A stretch of DNA of 31,416 nt from a virus: positions 1 to 31,416 of IMG/VR virus record IMGVR_UViG_3300036790_000044; one strand, 5' to 3'. The notes under the pieces are model-generated. The model was given only the letters and a program-made list of their open reading frames with translations. It was not told the origin of the DNA and did not search any database. This document shows, piece after piece, positions 7,376 to 14,564 of this stretch; positions within the stretch are counted from its first letter, which is position 1; each line of letters opens with the position of its first letter. A program made the translations under genes and the position numbers.

Positions 7376-8479
7376 TCAGTCCTTCCCCGCTGCTACAGCG
7401 GCTTGCTCTTTTTCATCCCGTGTTTCAGGATTCCAGACTGGTTTAATATCGTAGTCGTTATTCAAGACTACTAATTGATTCGCAGGGTCAGCGATTCTAT
7501 GCACCGGGAAGAATATACATTCCCTGTAGTATGTATTAGTGCAATGACTGGTATCGTACCAGAATGGAAGTGGCGGATCACTGAATAGACCCCACGTAGA
7601 ATTTAAAATATCTCTCACCGTGGCGATTTGACGTAAACGCCATTGCTCTAGCTCAGCGTCTGACTTATACAAAGGCACTCGTTTAAACTGACTCTGTAAG
7701 TCTTTAGCGCGGGCAACTTGAACATAATTCATCAGAATCATATTCGTCTTGCGAGCGAGCGGGTGCAACTTTAGAACGTCACGGACCATGTATTTAGATG
7801 CAAATACATAACCCGTCATTCCGTCTTGAATCATGTATCCCAGGTTTGGGTCTTTGCCTTTGAAATTCGAGCTAGTTTTATGGTCCAGCGGTCCAAGTGA
7901 AAACCCATTGTCGATAAGTAAATCTATTTTGCCACTGTAGAAAAGACGAAACGGTGCAGCACTTGTAGCTTCAAGCTGTAGGGGAACTTCTTTCCCTTTA
8001 CCGAAGTAAAGCTCTGTACCAATAACTCGCAGCCGCTCATTCTCAGTCGCGTACTTTGCAAAGTAGAAATTAATAAGCCACTGGAATCCTTCCAGTCCGC
8101 CCACGTTCTTATAGCCATCGGCTGCGGACCACGACTGGAAGCCCATCTCGTGCCACTGCTTAGTAGCGTATGCGATAGCCGTAGCTGCGGAAAAGTCGGG
8201 CGATCGAAAGTTAGTGTAATAATATTCCATAACTTTATGGAACAGAATACCAAAGTCAAGCGACCACGATCCAGTTCCAGCTGATCCTGCTGTAGCTTTT
8301 GGGCGTCTTCCATCTATCATCTCCAGTTTAAACTTAGCTGGGCAGCTTCTAAAAGTCGAAAGAGCGTGGTGATCCAGGTAGATTTCAATAACCCCGTCTT
8401 CCGCTATACGAATCCAGTGGAGTCTAGAGGCTAATGCTACACAGATGGCGAACTGTTCGTCGGTTAGGTAGTTTTTCAT
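7376..8479 (-). CDS. PD-(D/E)XK nuclease (RecB/Cas4-like)
   Basis: This 367-residue protein carries the RecB-family nuclease signature. The LSTFRSCPAKF segment includes Cys46. GILFHKV carries the conserved His81. TELYF has Glu156, GKIDLL has Asp186, and LDHKT provides Asp199 and Lys201. Two more cysteines near the C-terminus (HCTNTYYREC) together with Cys46 recall the iron-sulfur cluster of Cas4/AddB nucleases, though only three cysteines are obvious. Such phage enzymes trim DNA ends for recombination or replication. It sits four bases after an unknown 160-residue gene and one base before the 78-residue gene. A residual activity in DNA end repair with the Sak4 and DUF669-like proteins is the simplest reading. 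No helicase domain is fused. Confidence 0.85.
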   Translation of the reverse strand: MKNYLTDEQFAICVALASRLHWIRIAEDGVIEIYLDHHALSTFRSCPAKFKLEMIDGRRPKATAGSAGTGSWSLDFGILFHKVMEYYYTNFRSPDFSAATAIAYATKQWHEMGFQSWSAADGYKNVGGLEGFQWLINFYFAKYATENERLRVIGTELYFGKGKEVPLQLEATSAAPFRLFYSGKIDLLIDNGFSLGPLDHKTSSNFKGKDPNLGYMIQDGMTGYVFASKYMVRDVLKLHPLARKTNMILMNYVQVARAKDLQSQFKRVPLYKSDAELEQWRLRQIATVRDILNSTWGLFSDPPLPFWYDTSHCTNTYYRECIFFPVHRIADPANQLVVLNNDYDIKPVWNPETRDEKEQAAVAAGKD

Positions 8480-8483
8480 GGGT

Positions 8484-8966
8484 TTACTCGGTTTTTAGTT
8501 TAGTAGTGGGGAGGGCTGCGCGGGCTAACTCGTTAATCTTTCGCACTCCTGATGGATCAGTCATACAGACAATCTTTTCAAGCACGGTCACCAGTTCCTC
8601 TATGCGATCCTTTGCTTTATCCCACATTGCTACTACATCTTCCGACGAAATAGGATCTGCTATTTCATGGGGAACAGTGGATAGAGTTGGAATCTCGTCG
8701 ATACAAGCAACGTAAATTTGCTTTGGGGCACGTCCAATGCTCTCGCGTGCAATGACTGATCTTGCTGCTAATTCTTCAATCACTATTAAATCTGAATGAC
8801 CTTCATACCAATCACGTACTAATGCTATTTCTTCTCTTACTTTTTGTTTCAGGTCCGCCGGAATCGAAGGCTCTGAGCTAGGCGGAATAAAAGGATGGCT
8901 CGGCACCCCATCATAGCAAATACGCTGGCCTGTAGGACCGTAAGGAACTTTCTTATCGTCTGTCAT
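8484..8966 (-). CDS. Hypothetical 160-residue protein
   Basis: The N-terminal 40 residues are Pro/Gly-rich and probably flexible. The remainder is helical and acidic, with no motif I recognise. The gene begins at an ATG preceded by AGGGGGC and is the first gene after the structured 8967-9197 region. That region may therefore act as its 5' leader. Four bases separate it from the nuclease gene, so it heads the recombination operon. Function unknown. Confidence 0.7.
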   Translation of the reverse strand: MTDDKKVPYGPTGQRICYDGVPSHPFIPPSSEPSIPADLKQKVREEIALVRDWYEGHSDLIVIEELAARSVIARESIGRAPKQIYVACIDEIPTLSTVPHEIADPISSEDVVAMWDKAKDRIEELVTVLEKIVCMTDPSGVRKINELARAALPTTKLKTE

Positions 8967-9197
8967 TTTTTGCCCCCTAATTAAATCTTAGAGCCCCCAC
9001 TTCCCCGCGAGGATTGCTTTAGTAATCACTCGGCATATATTCAAAGTCCGATTACTTGCTGGGGGCTCTAGCATTCAACAAGGTTAATGGGGCAAGTGCC
9101 ACGGTAGAAACTACGTTAACACTACATAACGTATGCCCCGTAGTACATACAATGTGCTGCCTGTGCTTTGTCAGCACACCACCTGCCTCAACTTGTG
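8967..9197 (-). other. Structured intergenic region (possible regulatory RNA or leader)
   Basis: A 231-base gap in an otherwise gapless operon. Perfect inverted repeats: TAGAGCCCCC at 8989-8998 pairs with 9061-9070; AGTAATC at 9021-9027 pairs with 9050-9056, nested inside the first pair; TGTGCTG at 9153-9159 pairs with 9172-9178, with an alternative TGTGCT/AGCACA stem at 9162-9178; and a GGGGCA/TGCCCC pair lies between them. The alternative stems could allow switching. A 28-codon minus-strand frame spans the large stem but lacks a clear ribosome site. No tRNA signature (T-arm) is present. It could be a non-coding RNA, an attenuator for the downstream nuclease operon, or a processing site. Confidence 0.5.
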
Positions 9198-9647
9198 TTA
9201 AAACTTTTTATCTCTAACCTCTTCACCTAGCGCAACTACTGCATAAGCTAAATGCCAGATCATTCCAGCTATAGTTCCCTGTTCTTTAAAGCTTGGCGTA
9301 TTTTTAAGCCAGCCTTTTACTTCTTCAAGAGTGGTGGATTTTATCTGCGGAGTCATAGTAGCGTGGCGAGTATCTGGAGAATCTGGAATTTTTCGTATAC
9401 TCTGAGCTTGAGCTTGGTCACGTTCACTACAGCGAAACATCTTTTCATCGACTCCGCGTTGGATATAGAAATCCAACAAATCATCGGTTAGTAAACTCAA
9501 GTTGGGAAACGATATTGCATCTTTAATTTTATCCGTTTCCCGTTGTTGTTCTGCGCTAGGAATCGCACGCGCTGATTCTAAATTTGCCATATTTCCCCAC
9601 TCTTTTCTAGCTTTCGCTATTTGACCATCTGTTTTTTGCAAAGTCAT
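9198..9647 (-). CDS. Hypothetical 149-residue protein
   Basis: This mostly helical, charged protein has no recognised domain. The last 30 residues contain a hydrophobic helix (GMIWHLAYAVVALGEE) that looks amphipathic rather than a clear membrane anchor. Its ATG overlaps the stop of the Cys/His protein gene as ATGA. It is the last gene before the structured 8967-9197 region. Function unknown. Confidence 0.65.
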   Translation of the reverse strand: MTLQKTDGQIAKARKEWGNMANLESARAIPSAEQQRETDKIKDAISFPNLSLLTDDLLDFYIQRGVDEKMFRCSERDQAQAQSIRKIPDSPDTRHATMTPQIKSTTLEEVKGWLKNTPSFKEQGTIAGMIWHLAYAVVALGEEVRDKKF

Positions 9648-10363
9648 TTCTTACCTAACGCAGCTATCTGCTCTTTTGTAAGTCCTGCTTTAAGCAGTTG
9701 AGCAAGAGCTGCTGTAATGTCTGCCGTCTTTTTTTCCTGCCCCGTGCTAGAATCGCCGCTACTGGTAACTTTGACGGTTTTAACACGACGAACTGTACTT
9801 GATGTTGTACTAAATGTAGCACGGGCGCCTCCGCCCGTCTGGACAAGTGGATTGGCGGCAGTTCCCTCAAGTAAACTGCGCTGCTCGTTTCCGGCGACTT
9901 TTCCCTTATTGCGATTAACATGCGCTACTCTCCTGGCCTCACGCTCAGATAACATGCCATTAAGTATAGCACGATGGTATTCGATAGCATGATCCAACTC
10001 CAGATCGGACATTGTTGAAATCGCGCGATTGTGAAATAACCAGTGATTCCCGCTGAGAGTGATATGCCTAACACGATAGGACTTTTGACTTGTAACTTCT
10101 CCTCTAGCATTGTGGACTTCACGCAAGACTGATTCCTCAATGTCCACAACTTTAAAATCATTACAGCAATAGACACAATGTTGAGGGTCGAGAATAGAAG
10201 CGCCGTGTACACAATACAACTCCCCACAAGTTACGCACGTTCGGAACGTACCGATAACTTGTTCTGTTAAGTTAAGTTCTAAACAAGCTGTACAGACTTT
10301 ATCAGGAGGGAGTTGATTCTCGGAATCGGGGGATGTTGAAAGGCCGTCTACTATATCACTCAT
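9644..10363 (-). CDS. Cys/His-rich N-terminal domain protein with C-terminal helical tail
   Basis: This 239-residue protein begins with a probable two-zinc module: Cys24/Cys27, Cys43/Cys46, Cys51/His53 and Cys63/Cys66 (Cys67 also present). A helical middle (about 115-150) is followed by a Ser/Thr/Gly-rich linker. The protein ends in a compact helical tail, ITAALAQLLKAGLTKEQIAALG. The 196-residue protein at 13974-14564 has the same order: Cys/His module, helical middle, and tail with a K/A-G-x-T-K-x-Q pattern. The two may be distant paralogues. RING- or B-box-like zinc modules bind proteins, so an adaptor role is plausible but inferred. An AAGGA ribosome site lies upstream, 13 bases after the ribbon-helix-helix gene. 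Confidence 0.7.
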   Translation of the reverse strand: MSDIVDGLSTSPDSENQLPPDKVCTACLELNLTEQVIGTFRTCVTCGELYCVHGASILDPQHCVYCCNDFKVVDIEESVLREVHNARGEVTSQKSYRVRHITLSGNHWLFHNRAISTMSDLELDHAIEYHRAILNGMLSEREARRVAHVNRNKGKVAGNEQRSLLEGTAANPLVQTGGGARATFSTTSSTVRRVKTVKVTSSGDSSTGQEKKTADITAALAQLLKAGLTKEQIAALGKK

Positions 10364-10376
10364 CGAGTATTAGTCC

Positions 10377-10580
10377 TTATGCCAGTTTTTGCAGGTCGAG
10401 GTATTGCTCAAGTTCTGTCTTGAGTGAGGGCGGTAGCTCATCGTTAATTAACTTATTCAAGAAAAACCTGATAATGGCCCCGGACTTACCAGCATAACGA
10501 GCGGACGCTAGCACCGCGCCCTGAACTGGCGTTACGCGAATCGAGAGTGGAACGGGTGCTACTTTATCAAGTTTTGGCAT
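10377..10580 (-). CDS. Ribbon-helix-helix (CopG-like) DNA-binding protein
   Basis: This 67-residue protein has the expected RHH layout: a short beta strand PLSIRVTP (about 11-18), helix one VQGAVLASARYAG, the turn KSG, then helix two AIIRFFLNKLI, followed by a helical tail. Such proteins bind DNA as dimers, often as repressors of their own operon or of early phage promoters. A good ribosome site (AGGAGA) precedes the ATG; the start overlaps the end of the zinc-ribbon gene by 22 bases in another frame. It is a reasonable candidate for a regulator binding palindromes such as the one at 18061-18089, but nothing links them directly. Confidence 0.7.
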   Translation of the reverse strand: MPKLDKVAPVPLSIRVTPVQGAVLASARYAGKSGAIIRFFLNKLINDELPPSLKTELEQYLDLQKLA

Positions 10581-10687
10581 TTCTTTCTCCTGCTATAGCG
10601 ACAACCCTGTGCATGATCGTACTCGTTGAGCTTCTTTTTAATCCCTTTAGGTTTCATCGGTTGCCCACAATATTTACAGAGTTTCAT
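10559..10687 (-). CDS. Zinc-ribbon miniprotein (42 residues)
   Basis: The frame can be opened further upstream, but the ATG at 10687 has an AAGAGG ribosome site nine bases away, and the upstream extension would run through a GC-rich hairpin region. From this start the protein has Cys4, Cys7, His25, Cys29 and Cys37 plus many lysines. This suggests a small nucleic-acid-binding zinc protein. It overlaps the start of the ribbon-helix-helix gene, so the two are probably co-translated. Confidence 0.65.
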   Translation of the reverse strand: MKLCKYCGQPMKPKGIKKKLNEYDHAQGCRYSRRKKCQNLIK

Positions 10688-10950
10688 GCTATAACCTCTT
10701 GCCCCTACACAAGTAACTCGGCACCGGACATTCACTTGGCCTATGCTAGGACCGTCCCGTCGTAGCATGACCGTCGGCGTATGGCACCTGTGTAGGGGCA
10801 GGTGTAGTGTACGGTCGGCGCGGCGGCGAAGCAAGGGTCCGTAAATCGTTGATTCTAATGCACTTTGCTGCGATTTGCACGCCTGTGGGAAGCCTGTGGG
10901 GAACTGGGCATCCCTGAGACGCTACCGGGCATCGCGGCGCGTCTGGGAGG
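10688..10950. other. GC-rich structured intergenic region
   Basis: This 263-base gap is richer in G+C than its surroundings. A perfect 10-bp inverted repeat, 10701-10710 with 10790-10799 (GCCCCTACAC), encloses a second stem of 6 bp, ATGCTA at 10743-10748 with 10763-10768. A possible third short hairpin near 10729-10735 would make a branched, junction-like fold. Further left, AGACGC at 10917-10922 pairs with 10939-10944, and GCCTGTGGG occurs twice at about 10881-10900. No ribosome-site-supported gene is visible; long frames here look incidental. It does not have a tRNA T-arm. Possible roles are a non-coding RNA, an RNA processing site or a protein-binding or replication site. Confidence 0.5.
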
Positions 10951-11211
10951 CTACTGCTGTAGCACGAAAAAATGCCAAACATAACTTCCGTCGATAACTG
11001 TATCAATGTGTTTCAAAGGCTCATCTGGTAACTCACGTCCAGTTCCTACTATTATAATGGTACGGTTTTCCATTGGTTGGTCAGGCTCAACTATAGCCCA
11101 CAATTCATAACTGAAATAATGTAATTTAATAGCTATTATTTCAGCGCCAGCGGGCATACCTATAGTTTCTCGCGAATACATTCCCAATGTATATTTATAA
11201 ATTGTTTTCAT
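10951..11211 (-). CDS. DUF7352-like small phage protein
   Basis: This 86-residue beta-rich protein has the pattern MKTIYKY..., MPAGAEIIAI, LWAIVEP, a GTGREL segment and an ending TVIDGSYVWHFFVLQ. I recall this pattern in a widespread small phage/bacterial family annotated DUF7352, of unknown function. Its ATG overlaps the FtsK-like gene's stop as ATGA and an AGGAG site precedes it. It ends the coupled cassette that starts at 12900. The family name is from memory and may be inexact, but the protein itself is convincing. Confidence 0.78.
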   Translation of the reverse strand: MKTIYKYTLGMYSRETIGMPAGAEIIAIKLHYFSYELWAIVEPDQPMENRTIIIVGTGRELPDEPLKHIDTVIDGSYVWHFFVLQQ

Positions 11212-12359
11212 AACGTCTCCTGTTCTACCATCATCTCCATAGCTTCCCTGATTTTCTTGTAATGAGTGACTACCCGCGCTATATCTTCCGTCCGAACAAA
11301 AGCTCCATGTCCTCTTTTGATGTCCGGGTTTTCAAATAGCTGATATAAATAGTCTCCCTTGCCAAGCAAATTTTGTGCGCCACCTTCGCCAAGAATAACG
11401 CGAGAATCAGCACTGGTAGGCAGCTTGAAGGAGAGACGCATCGGGAAATTAGCTTTGATGTCCCCAGATATAACTTCAACGGAAGGACGCTGAGTAGCAG
11501 CAATGACGTGTATACCAGCCGCTCGGGATATTTGAGTAAGTGTTTTAAGTTTCTGTTCGATTGTTTCACGTCCGTCGCGCTTCTTTCCTGTTCCGAAAGT
11601 TGATACATCTAAATCCATTACATCAGCCAGCTCGTCAATGACCAGTAGTTTATATTTCATCTGATCTTGATATTCTGTAATCGCATTCCACTCTCGAATG
11701 TTTCGTGCTAGTCCAGTCATCTGATCCGTACGCGAACGTACTAATTTAATGAGTGAGTCCAGCACTTGATGCACCTGCGTAATTTTAGTCATCACCGCTT
11801 TAACATGCGGGAGAGCCTGAAAGAGTGGAAGGTCTAGCTGTTTTGTATCGACTAGATATATGTCGATCTCAGATTCTTTCTTAGTGACTGCGATACCGCA
11901 AAGAATCTCTGCTAGGAACACTGACTTACCTCCGCCGGTGGTTCCTGCCATGAGCATGTGGGGTTGGTTAGCCAAGTCTATAGTAAACCACTGACCTGTA
12001 GTAGTCTGGCCCATCAGAAGTGGAATCGCAACGTCAACGGGACTTTTTAATACATTAGTAGCTAGCCATTGTAACGCGCTGTCGAATTTTATCAGCTCAG
12101 GATTCTGTAGCGGAATGGCGAACGCTATCTCGTTACGCTCACGAGTTATCATGCACGTATCAACACCACACGCGAATGATATATCTTCGCTGCGATTGAT
12201 AACTTTACTCAGCGGTGCATTAGCGCCGAGTTGCTGTTTAAAATAGTGAGTAGTAACTCGCGGGCCACGTTCAGTCCTGACGTGAGATACAGGAAAGCCG
12301 AGTCCAGCGCACTTGAGGATAATGAATCCTACATCTTTTTGAACATCGCTGTCTGTCAT
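11208..12359 (-). CDS. FtsK/SpoIIIE-type DNA translocase ATPase
   Basis: This 383-residue protein carries the FtsK/SpoIIIE motor core. Walker A is GTTGGGKS at 139-146 and Walker B is LLVIDE at 238-243. ATQRPSVEVISGDIKANFP at 288-306 and the DSRVILGEGGAQNLLGKGDYLY segment at 318-339 match the family almost word for word. There is no N-terminal membrane domain and no obvious C-terminal winged-helix gamma domain, so it is a minimal soluble motor. Known relatives pump double-stranded DNA in cell division, sporulation or conjugation. A packaging role is unlikely because a normal large terminase is present; a role in genome entry, segregation or replication is possible. It is coupled to small genes on both sides (ATGA overlaps). 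Confidence 0.92.
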   Translation of the reverse strand: MTDSDVQKDVGFIILKCAGLGFPVSHVRTERGPRVTTHYFKQQLGANAPLSKVINRSEDISFACGVDTCMITRERNEIAFAIPLQNPELIKFDSALQWLATNVLKSPVDVAIPLLMGQTTTGQWFTIDLANQPHMLMAGTTGGGKSVFLAEILCGIAVTKKESEIDIYLVDTKQLDLPLFQALPHVKAVMTKITQVHQVLDSLIKLVRSRTDQMTGLARNIREWNAITEYQDQMKYKLLVIDELADVMDLDVSTFGTGKKRDGRETIEQKLKTLTQISRAAGIHVIAATQRPSVEVISGDIKANFPMRLSFKLPTSADSRVILGEGGAQNLLGKGDYLYQLFENPDIKRGHGAFVRTEDIARVVTHYKKIREAMEMMVEQETL

Positions 12360-12526
12360 TGCATTTTCCTAGCCTGTTCTATAATTTCTCTGTTAGTATC
12401 TAACAACCGTGAAACTAAGTGCGCTGTGTTGCTACTGTTAACAAACTGACCAATCAGTAAATTAGCAGTTGCCATCACAACATTATTCTGCGCTACCTGT
12501 GCTAGCATCCATTTCTCTTCTGTCAT
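12356..12526 (-). CDS. Small helical protein upstream of the FtsK-like gene (56 residues)
   Basis: This short frame exactly fills the gap between two annotated genes, with ATGA overlaps at both ends (12523-12526 and 12356-12359). The product is a helical protein of 56 residues with hydrophobic patches and a charged C-terminus. No domain is recognised. The double coupling strongly supports it. It could be an accessory to the FtsK-like motor, which is inference from position. Confidence 0.72.
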   Translation of the reverse strand: MTEEKWMLAQVAQNNVVMATANLLIGQFVNSSNTAHLVSRLLDTNREIIEQARKMQ

Positions 12527-12732
12527 AATTCAACCTTCGAGAATTTATTGGAGTTACGAATGGCCCTGCGAATCTGTGCATTCTCCTCGTGTCTAGCGTG
12601 AGCCTGCATTGCTAGCTTCTTCATCTGTACTACAAGCCAGCGGTTTAGTTGCTCTTGATTCTTGATTAACTTGCCGTCAAGAATTAAATCGCATTCGCGT
12701 ATTACGTGTTTCGGTTCACTAGCGATTGGCAT
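12523..12732 (-). CDS. Small charged helical protein (69 residues)
   Basis: This small, basic, helical protein has no recognised motif. AGGAG lies eight bases before its ATG, and the upstream gene's TAG is directly adjacent. Its stop overlaps the next start as ATGA. It is part of the coupled run leading to the FtsK-like gene. Function unknown; the many Arg/Lys residues in the second half would permit nucleic acid contact. Confidence 0.68.
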   Translation of the reverse strand: MPIASEPKHVIRECDLILDGKLIKNQEQLNRWLVVQMKKLAMQAHARHEENAQIRRAIRNSNKFSKVEL

Positions 12733-12900
12733 CTAATCTCCTATCTCGTTATAGAAATATTTTACAATTGCCTCTAATTCATGTGGCTTTATCCAAACTA
12801 CATCGACCTGTTTGTTAACAGTCTCAGTAATTAACAGGTTTCCCTCATCGACTGTTGCATCTAGCGTCCGATCTAGCTCCTGTTTGAAATTGATTCGCAT
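12733..12900 (-). CDS. Small hypothetical protein (55 residues)
   Basis: This short frame starts at an ATG with a good GAGGG site six bases upstream and ends in TAG immediately before the next ATG. It encodes a mixed alpha/beta, acidic protein with no recognised motif. Its strong ribosome site and its position just after the 12927-12950 hairpin suggest it is the first gene of the coupled FtsK cassette. Confidence 0.68.
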   Translation of the reverse strand: MRINFKQELDRTLDATVDEGNLLITETVNKQVDVVWIKPHELEAIVKYFYNEIGD

Positions 12901-12926
12901 AATTCCCTCTTCGAGTATTACAGACT

Positions 12927-12950
12927 CAGACTCCCCTCGGGGAGTGGCTG
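12927..12950. other. Compact hairpin in the short gap before the FtsK cassette
   Basis: ACTCCC at 12930-12935 and GGGAGT at 12940-12945 form a perfect six-pair stem with a CTCG loop. CAG/CTG pairs can extend it across a small bulge. No T-run follows on the minus strand, so it is not a standard terminator. It may be an RNA processing or stability element at the border between the VWA genes and the FtsK cassette. Confidence 0.5.
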
Positions 12951-12951
12951 G

Positions 12952-13149
12952 TTACCTGTGGTTGGTTACGAAAGAATCCCACAACGCATCTCGCGCTATA
13001 CCATAACCGAAACAGCATGAAAACCAGCCTAGATGTAAGTATCCCAGACCATCTGCTAACTTGAATGCTGGCCAGAGCCATTGCAAATTAATATCGACCC
13101 AGATTGTAAGTCTGGGTCCGGTGCGCCTAATTGGCCTTCGTTCATTCAT
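12952..13149 (-). CDS. Small hydrophobic hypothetical protein (65 residues)
   Basis: The ATG overlaps the stop of the VWA gene (ATGA). The first 15 residues are basic (five Arg). The remainder is rich in Trp, Phe, Leu and Gly (about 18-55), suggesting association with a membrane. No motif is recognised. Because the frame lies in a gap of the right size and is coupled to the VWA gene, it is probably real. Whether it is a true membrane protein cannot be settled by eye. Confidence 0.55.
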   Translation of the reverse strand: MNERRPIRRTGPRLTIWVDINLQWLWPAFKLADGLGYLHLGWFSCCFGYGIARDALWDSFVTNHR

Positions 13150-13973
13150 ACGCGCCCACTTTCCAGCGCGCTCTTAAAGCTAGCATCCATGAGTAACAGG
13201 CGCTTACCCTTGCTCAGGTATTTGAATCCATGTTTAAATGAGCACTTGCCTTTCTCGAAGACGATGAAGATACCGCCCGTCTCGACTGCTAGGCGCTCCA
13301 TGATGACGTAGGCAGGTTGCTCTTTCGTGTAGTTGGCGTTCGCTATGAAGCAGGTGTCCAGCGGGATACCAGCCATTTTAGCCTTAGCGATAACCTGCTC
13401 CAGACCATTGAAGTATCCATCTGGTTCGCCGTCTGAAAAGACAATCATGCGGGTCGGCCTGACTCCCTCGGATAACTCAGCCTCTATAGCCTGATACAAT
13501 GGCGTGCTACCAGAAGCGTGCAAGCTAGCTACATCTGCCGCGTGCTGAGGCAAGTTGCAGCTATATGGGAGAATCTTGTTTCCAGCTGCATACATGGTAT
13601 CAGCATTGATCGGATGAATCTTCACTGCCGTTTCATTAGGCACGCACTCGCGCATAAATTCCGTTATGCCCGCGCGCGCGTCTGCTATCTTTTGCCCGCT
13701 CATGCTACTGGAATCGTCAGCTACGATACAGACACGTTCTGTAGCTTGATCGACCGTTGCAAACTTAAAATCGTCTACAGCCTTTTGGATGTTGTTGTTC
13801 TTGATTAGTTGCGAGCGCTCGCCATCACTCAGTTCAGAAACGTCAACGCTAGCTAGCGCTTCTTCCGTGGATTCGCCTTTTGCTCTAGCGTCGCGTGCTG
13901 CTAGCTTCGCAGCAAAACTACCTGACGGCGCTGCTGTCTTTGGGTCCAGTGGATTAAACTTCTTATCTGCCAT
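13146..13973 (-). CDS. Von Willebrand factor A (VWA) domain protein with intact MIDAS
   Basis: This 275-residue protein has a disordered N-terminus (about 1-60) and a VWA domain (about 78-255). The metal-ion-dependent adhesion site is complete: DDSSS (Asp86, Ser88, Ser90) in VCIVADDSSSMSGQK, Thr157 in SGSTPLYQ and Asp181 in VFSDGEPDG. The domain is closest in style to soluble bacterial VWA proteins such as TerY, which bind partner proteins through a divalent metal. The gene starts just after a Cys/His protein and a J-domain protein and is coupled to a small hydrophobic protein. No MoxR-type ATPase, its frequent partner, is seen. A scaffold or chaperone-like role during infection is inferred only from the domain set. 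Confidence 0.9.
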   Translation of the reverse strand: MADKKFNPLDPKTAAPSGSFAAKLAARDARAKGESTEEALASVDVSELSDGERSQLIKNNNIQKAVDDFKFATVDQATERVCIVADDSSSMSGQKIADARAGITEFMRECVPNETAVKIHPINADTMYAAGNKILPYSCNLPQHAADVASLHASGSTPLYQAIEAELSEGVRPTRMIVFSDGEPDGYFNGLEQVIAKAKMAGIPLDTCFIANANYTKEQPAYVIMERLAVETGGIFIVFEKGKCSFKHGFKYLSKGKRLLLMDASFKSALESGRV

Positions 13974-14564
13974 TTATTTCACCTTTCTTACTTGCTGAGT
14001 TAGTTGCTGTTTCGTAACTTGGCCCTTTGCTACCATGTCTGACAGTAGCGTAATAGCTTGCTGTATCTTAGCCTGACGTTTAGCATCTGCCGCGTCTTTG
14101 CGTGCTTCTTTCTTTACATCTTTGATAAATGCCGATTGCCCAAACGGTATAGTATGCGGTGATCCAGGCATCACTGGCGAGCGCCTATGAATACCTTGCA
14201 TCTCGGCGCTATAGACCATGCGCCGTTCCAGTTCGCGGGAGATACGTTTCAGTTCAGCGAATAGTCTAGACTTGCGCATGACTAAGCGCATCTCGGGAAT
14301 AGTCCGCAACTGTTCTTCAGAGTAAGCGGAGAATCCTTTCTCTGTCTCGTCATCTTCCATTCCGAAGAGTGTACTGTCAACGCTCGCAGCCTCTAGCACG
14401 GTCGGCCTACGCTTCAGTGTGTCATCTTCATACTGAGCGGCCAGATGCTCACACAGATGGTCCTCACAGTAGCGCTTGCCGTGCAGCTTACAGAAGTACA
14501 GTCCTTCATTCATGCAAGCCGGTTCCAGTGATGCTTCACAGTGTCTATAGAGTAGGCTCGACAT
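13974..14564 (-). CDS. Cys/His-rich N-terminal domain protein with helical tail (partner candidate of the VWA protein)
   Basis: This 196-residue protein opens with a dense Cys/His cluster: His8, Cys9, Cys17, Cys25, His28, Cys33, His36, Cys38 and His40, in the style of a small zinc finger. A helical region (about 75-115) and a long charged coiled-coil-like stretch (about 145-170) follow. It ends in a helical tail, ITLLSDMVAKGQVTKQQLTQQV. The layout parallels the 9644-10363 protein. A strong GGAGGG site precedes the ATG. Its start lies inside the end of the J-domain gene, and its stop is directly before the VWA ATG. Likely an adaptor in the same assembly; inferred from context. Confidence 0.7.
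   Translation of the reverse strand: MSSLLYRHCEASLEPACMNEGLYFCKLHGKRYCEDHLCEHLAAQYEDDTLKRRPTVLEAASVDSTLFGMEDDETEKGFSAYSEEQLRTIPEMRLVMRKSRLFAELKRISRELERRMVYSAEMQGIHRRSPVMPGSPHTIPFGQSAFIKDVKKEARKDAADAKRQAKIQQAITLLSDMVAKGQVTKQQLTQQVRKVK

Noticed and set aside
8989-9070. tRNA-like length with a long acceptor-like stem
   Set aside because: No T-arm directly next to the 3' side of the stem and no standard anticodon arm on either strand.
10701-10799. Possible tRNA or tmRNA-like cloverleaf
   Set aside because: A 10-bp outer stem and inner stems exist, but there is no TTC-type T-loop, and the 99-base length has no matching variable arm.
10746-11006. 86-residue minus-strand frame over the GC-rich region
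   Set aside because: Overlaps the DUF7352-like gene and the inverted repeats, has no ribosome site, and its product has no recognisable pattern.
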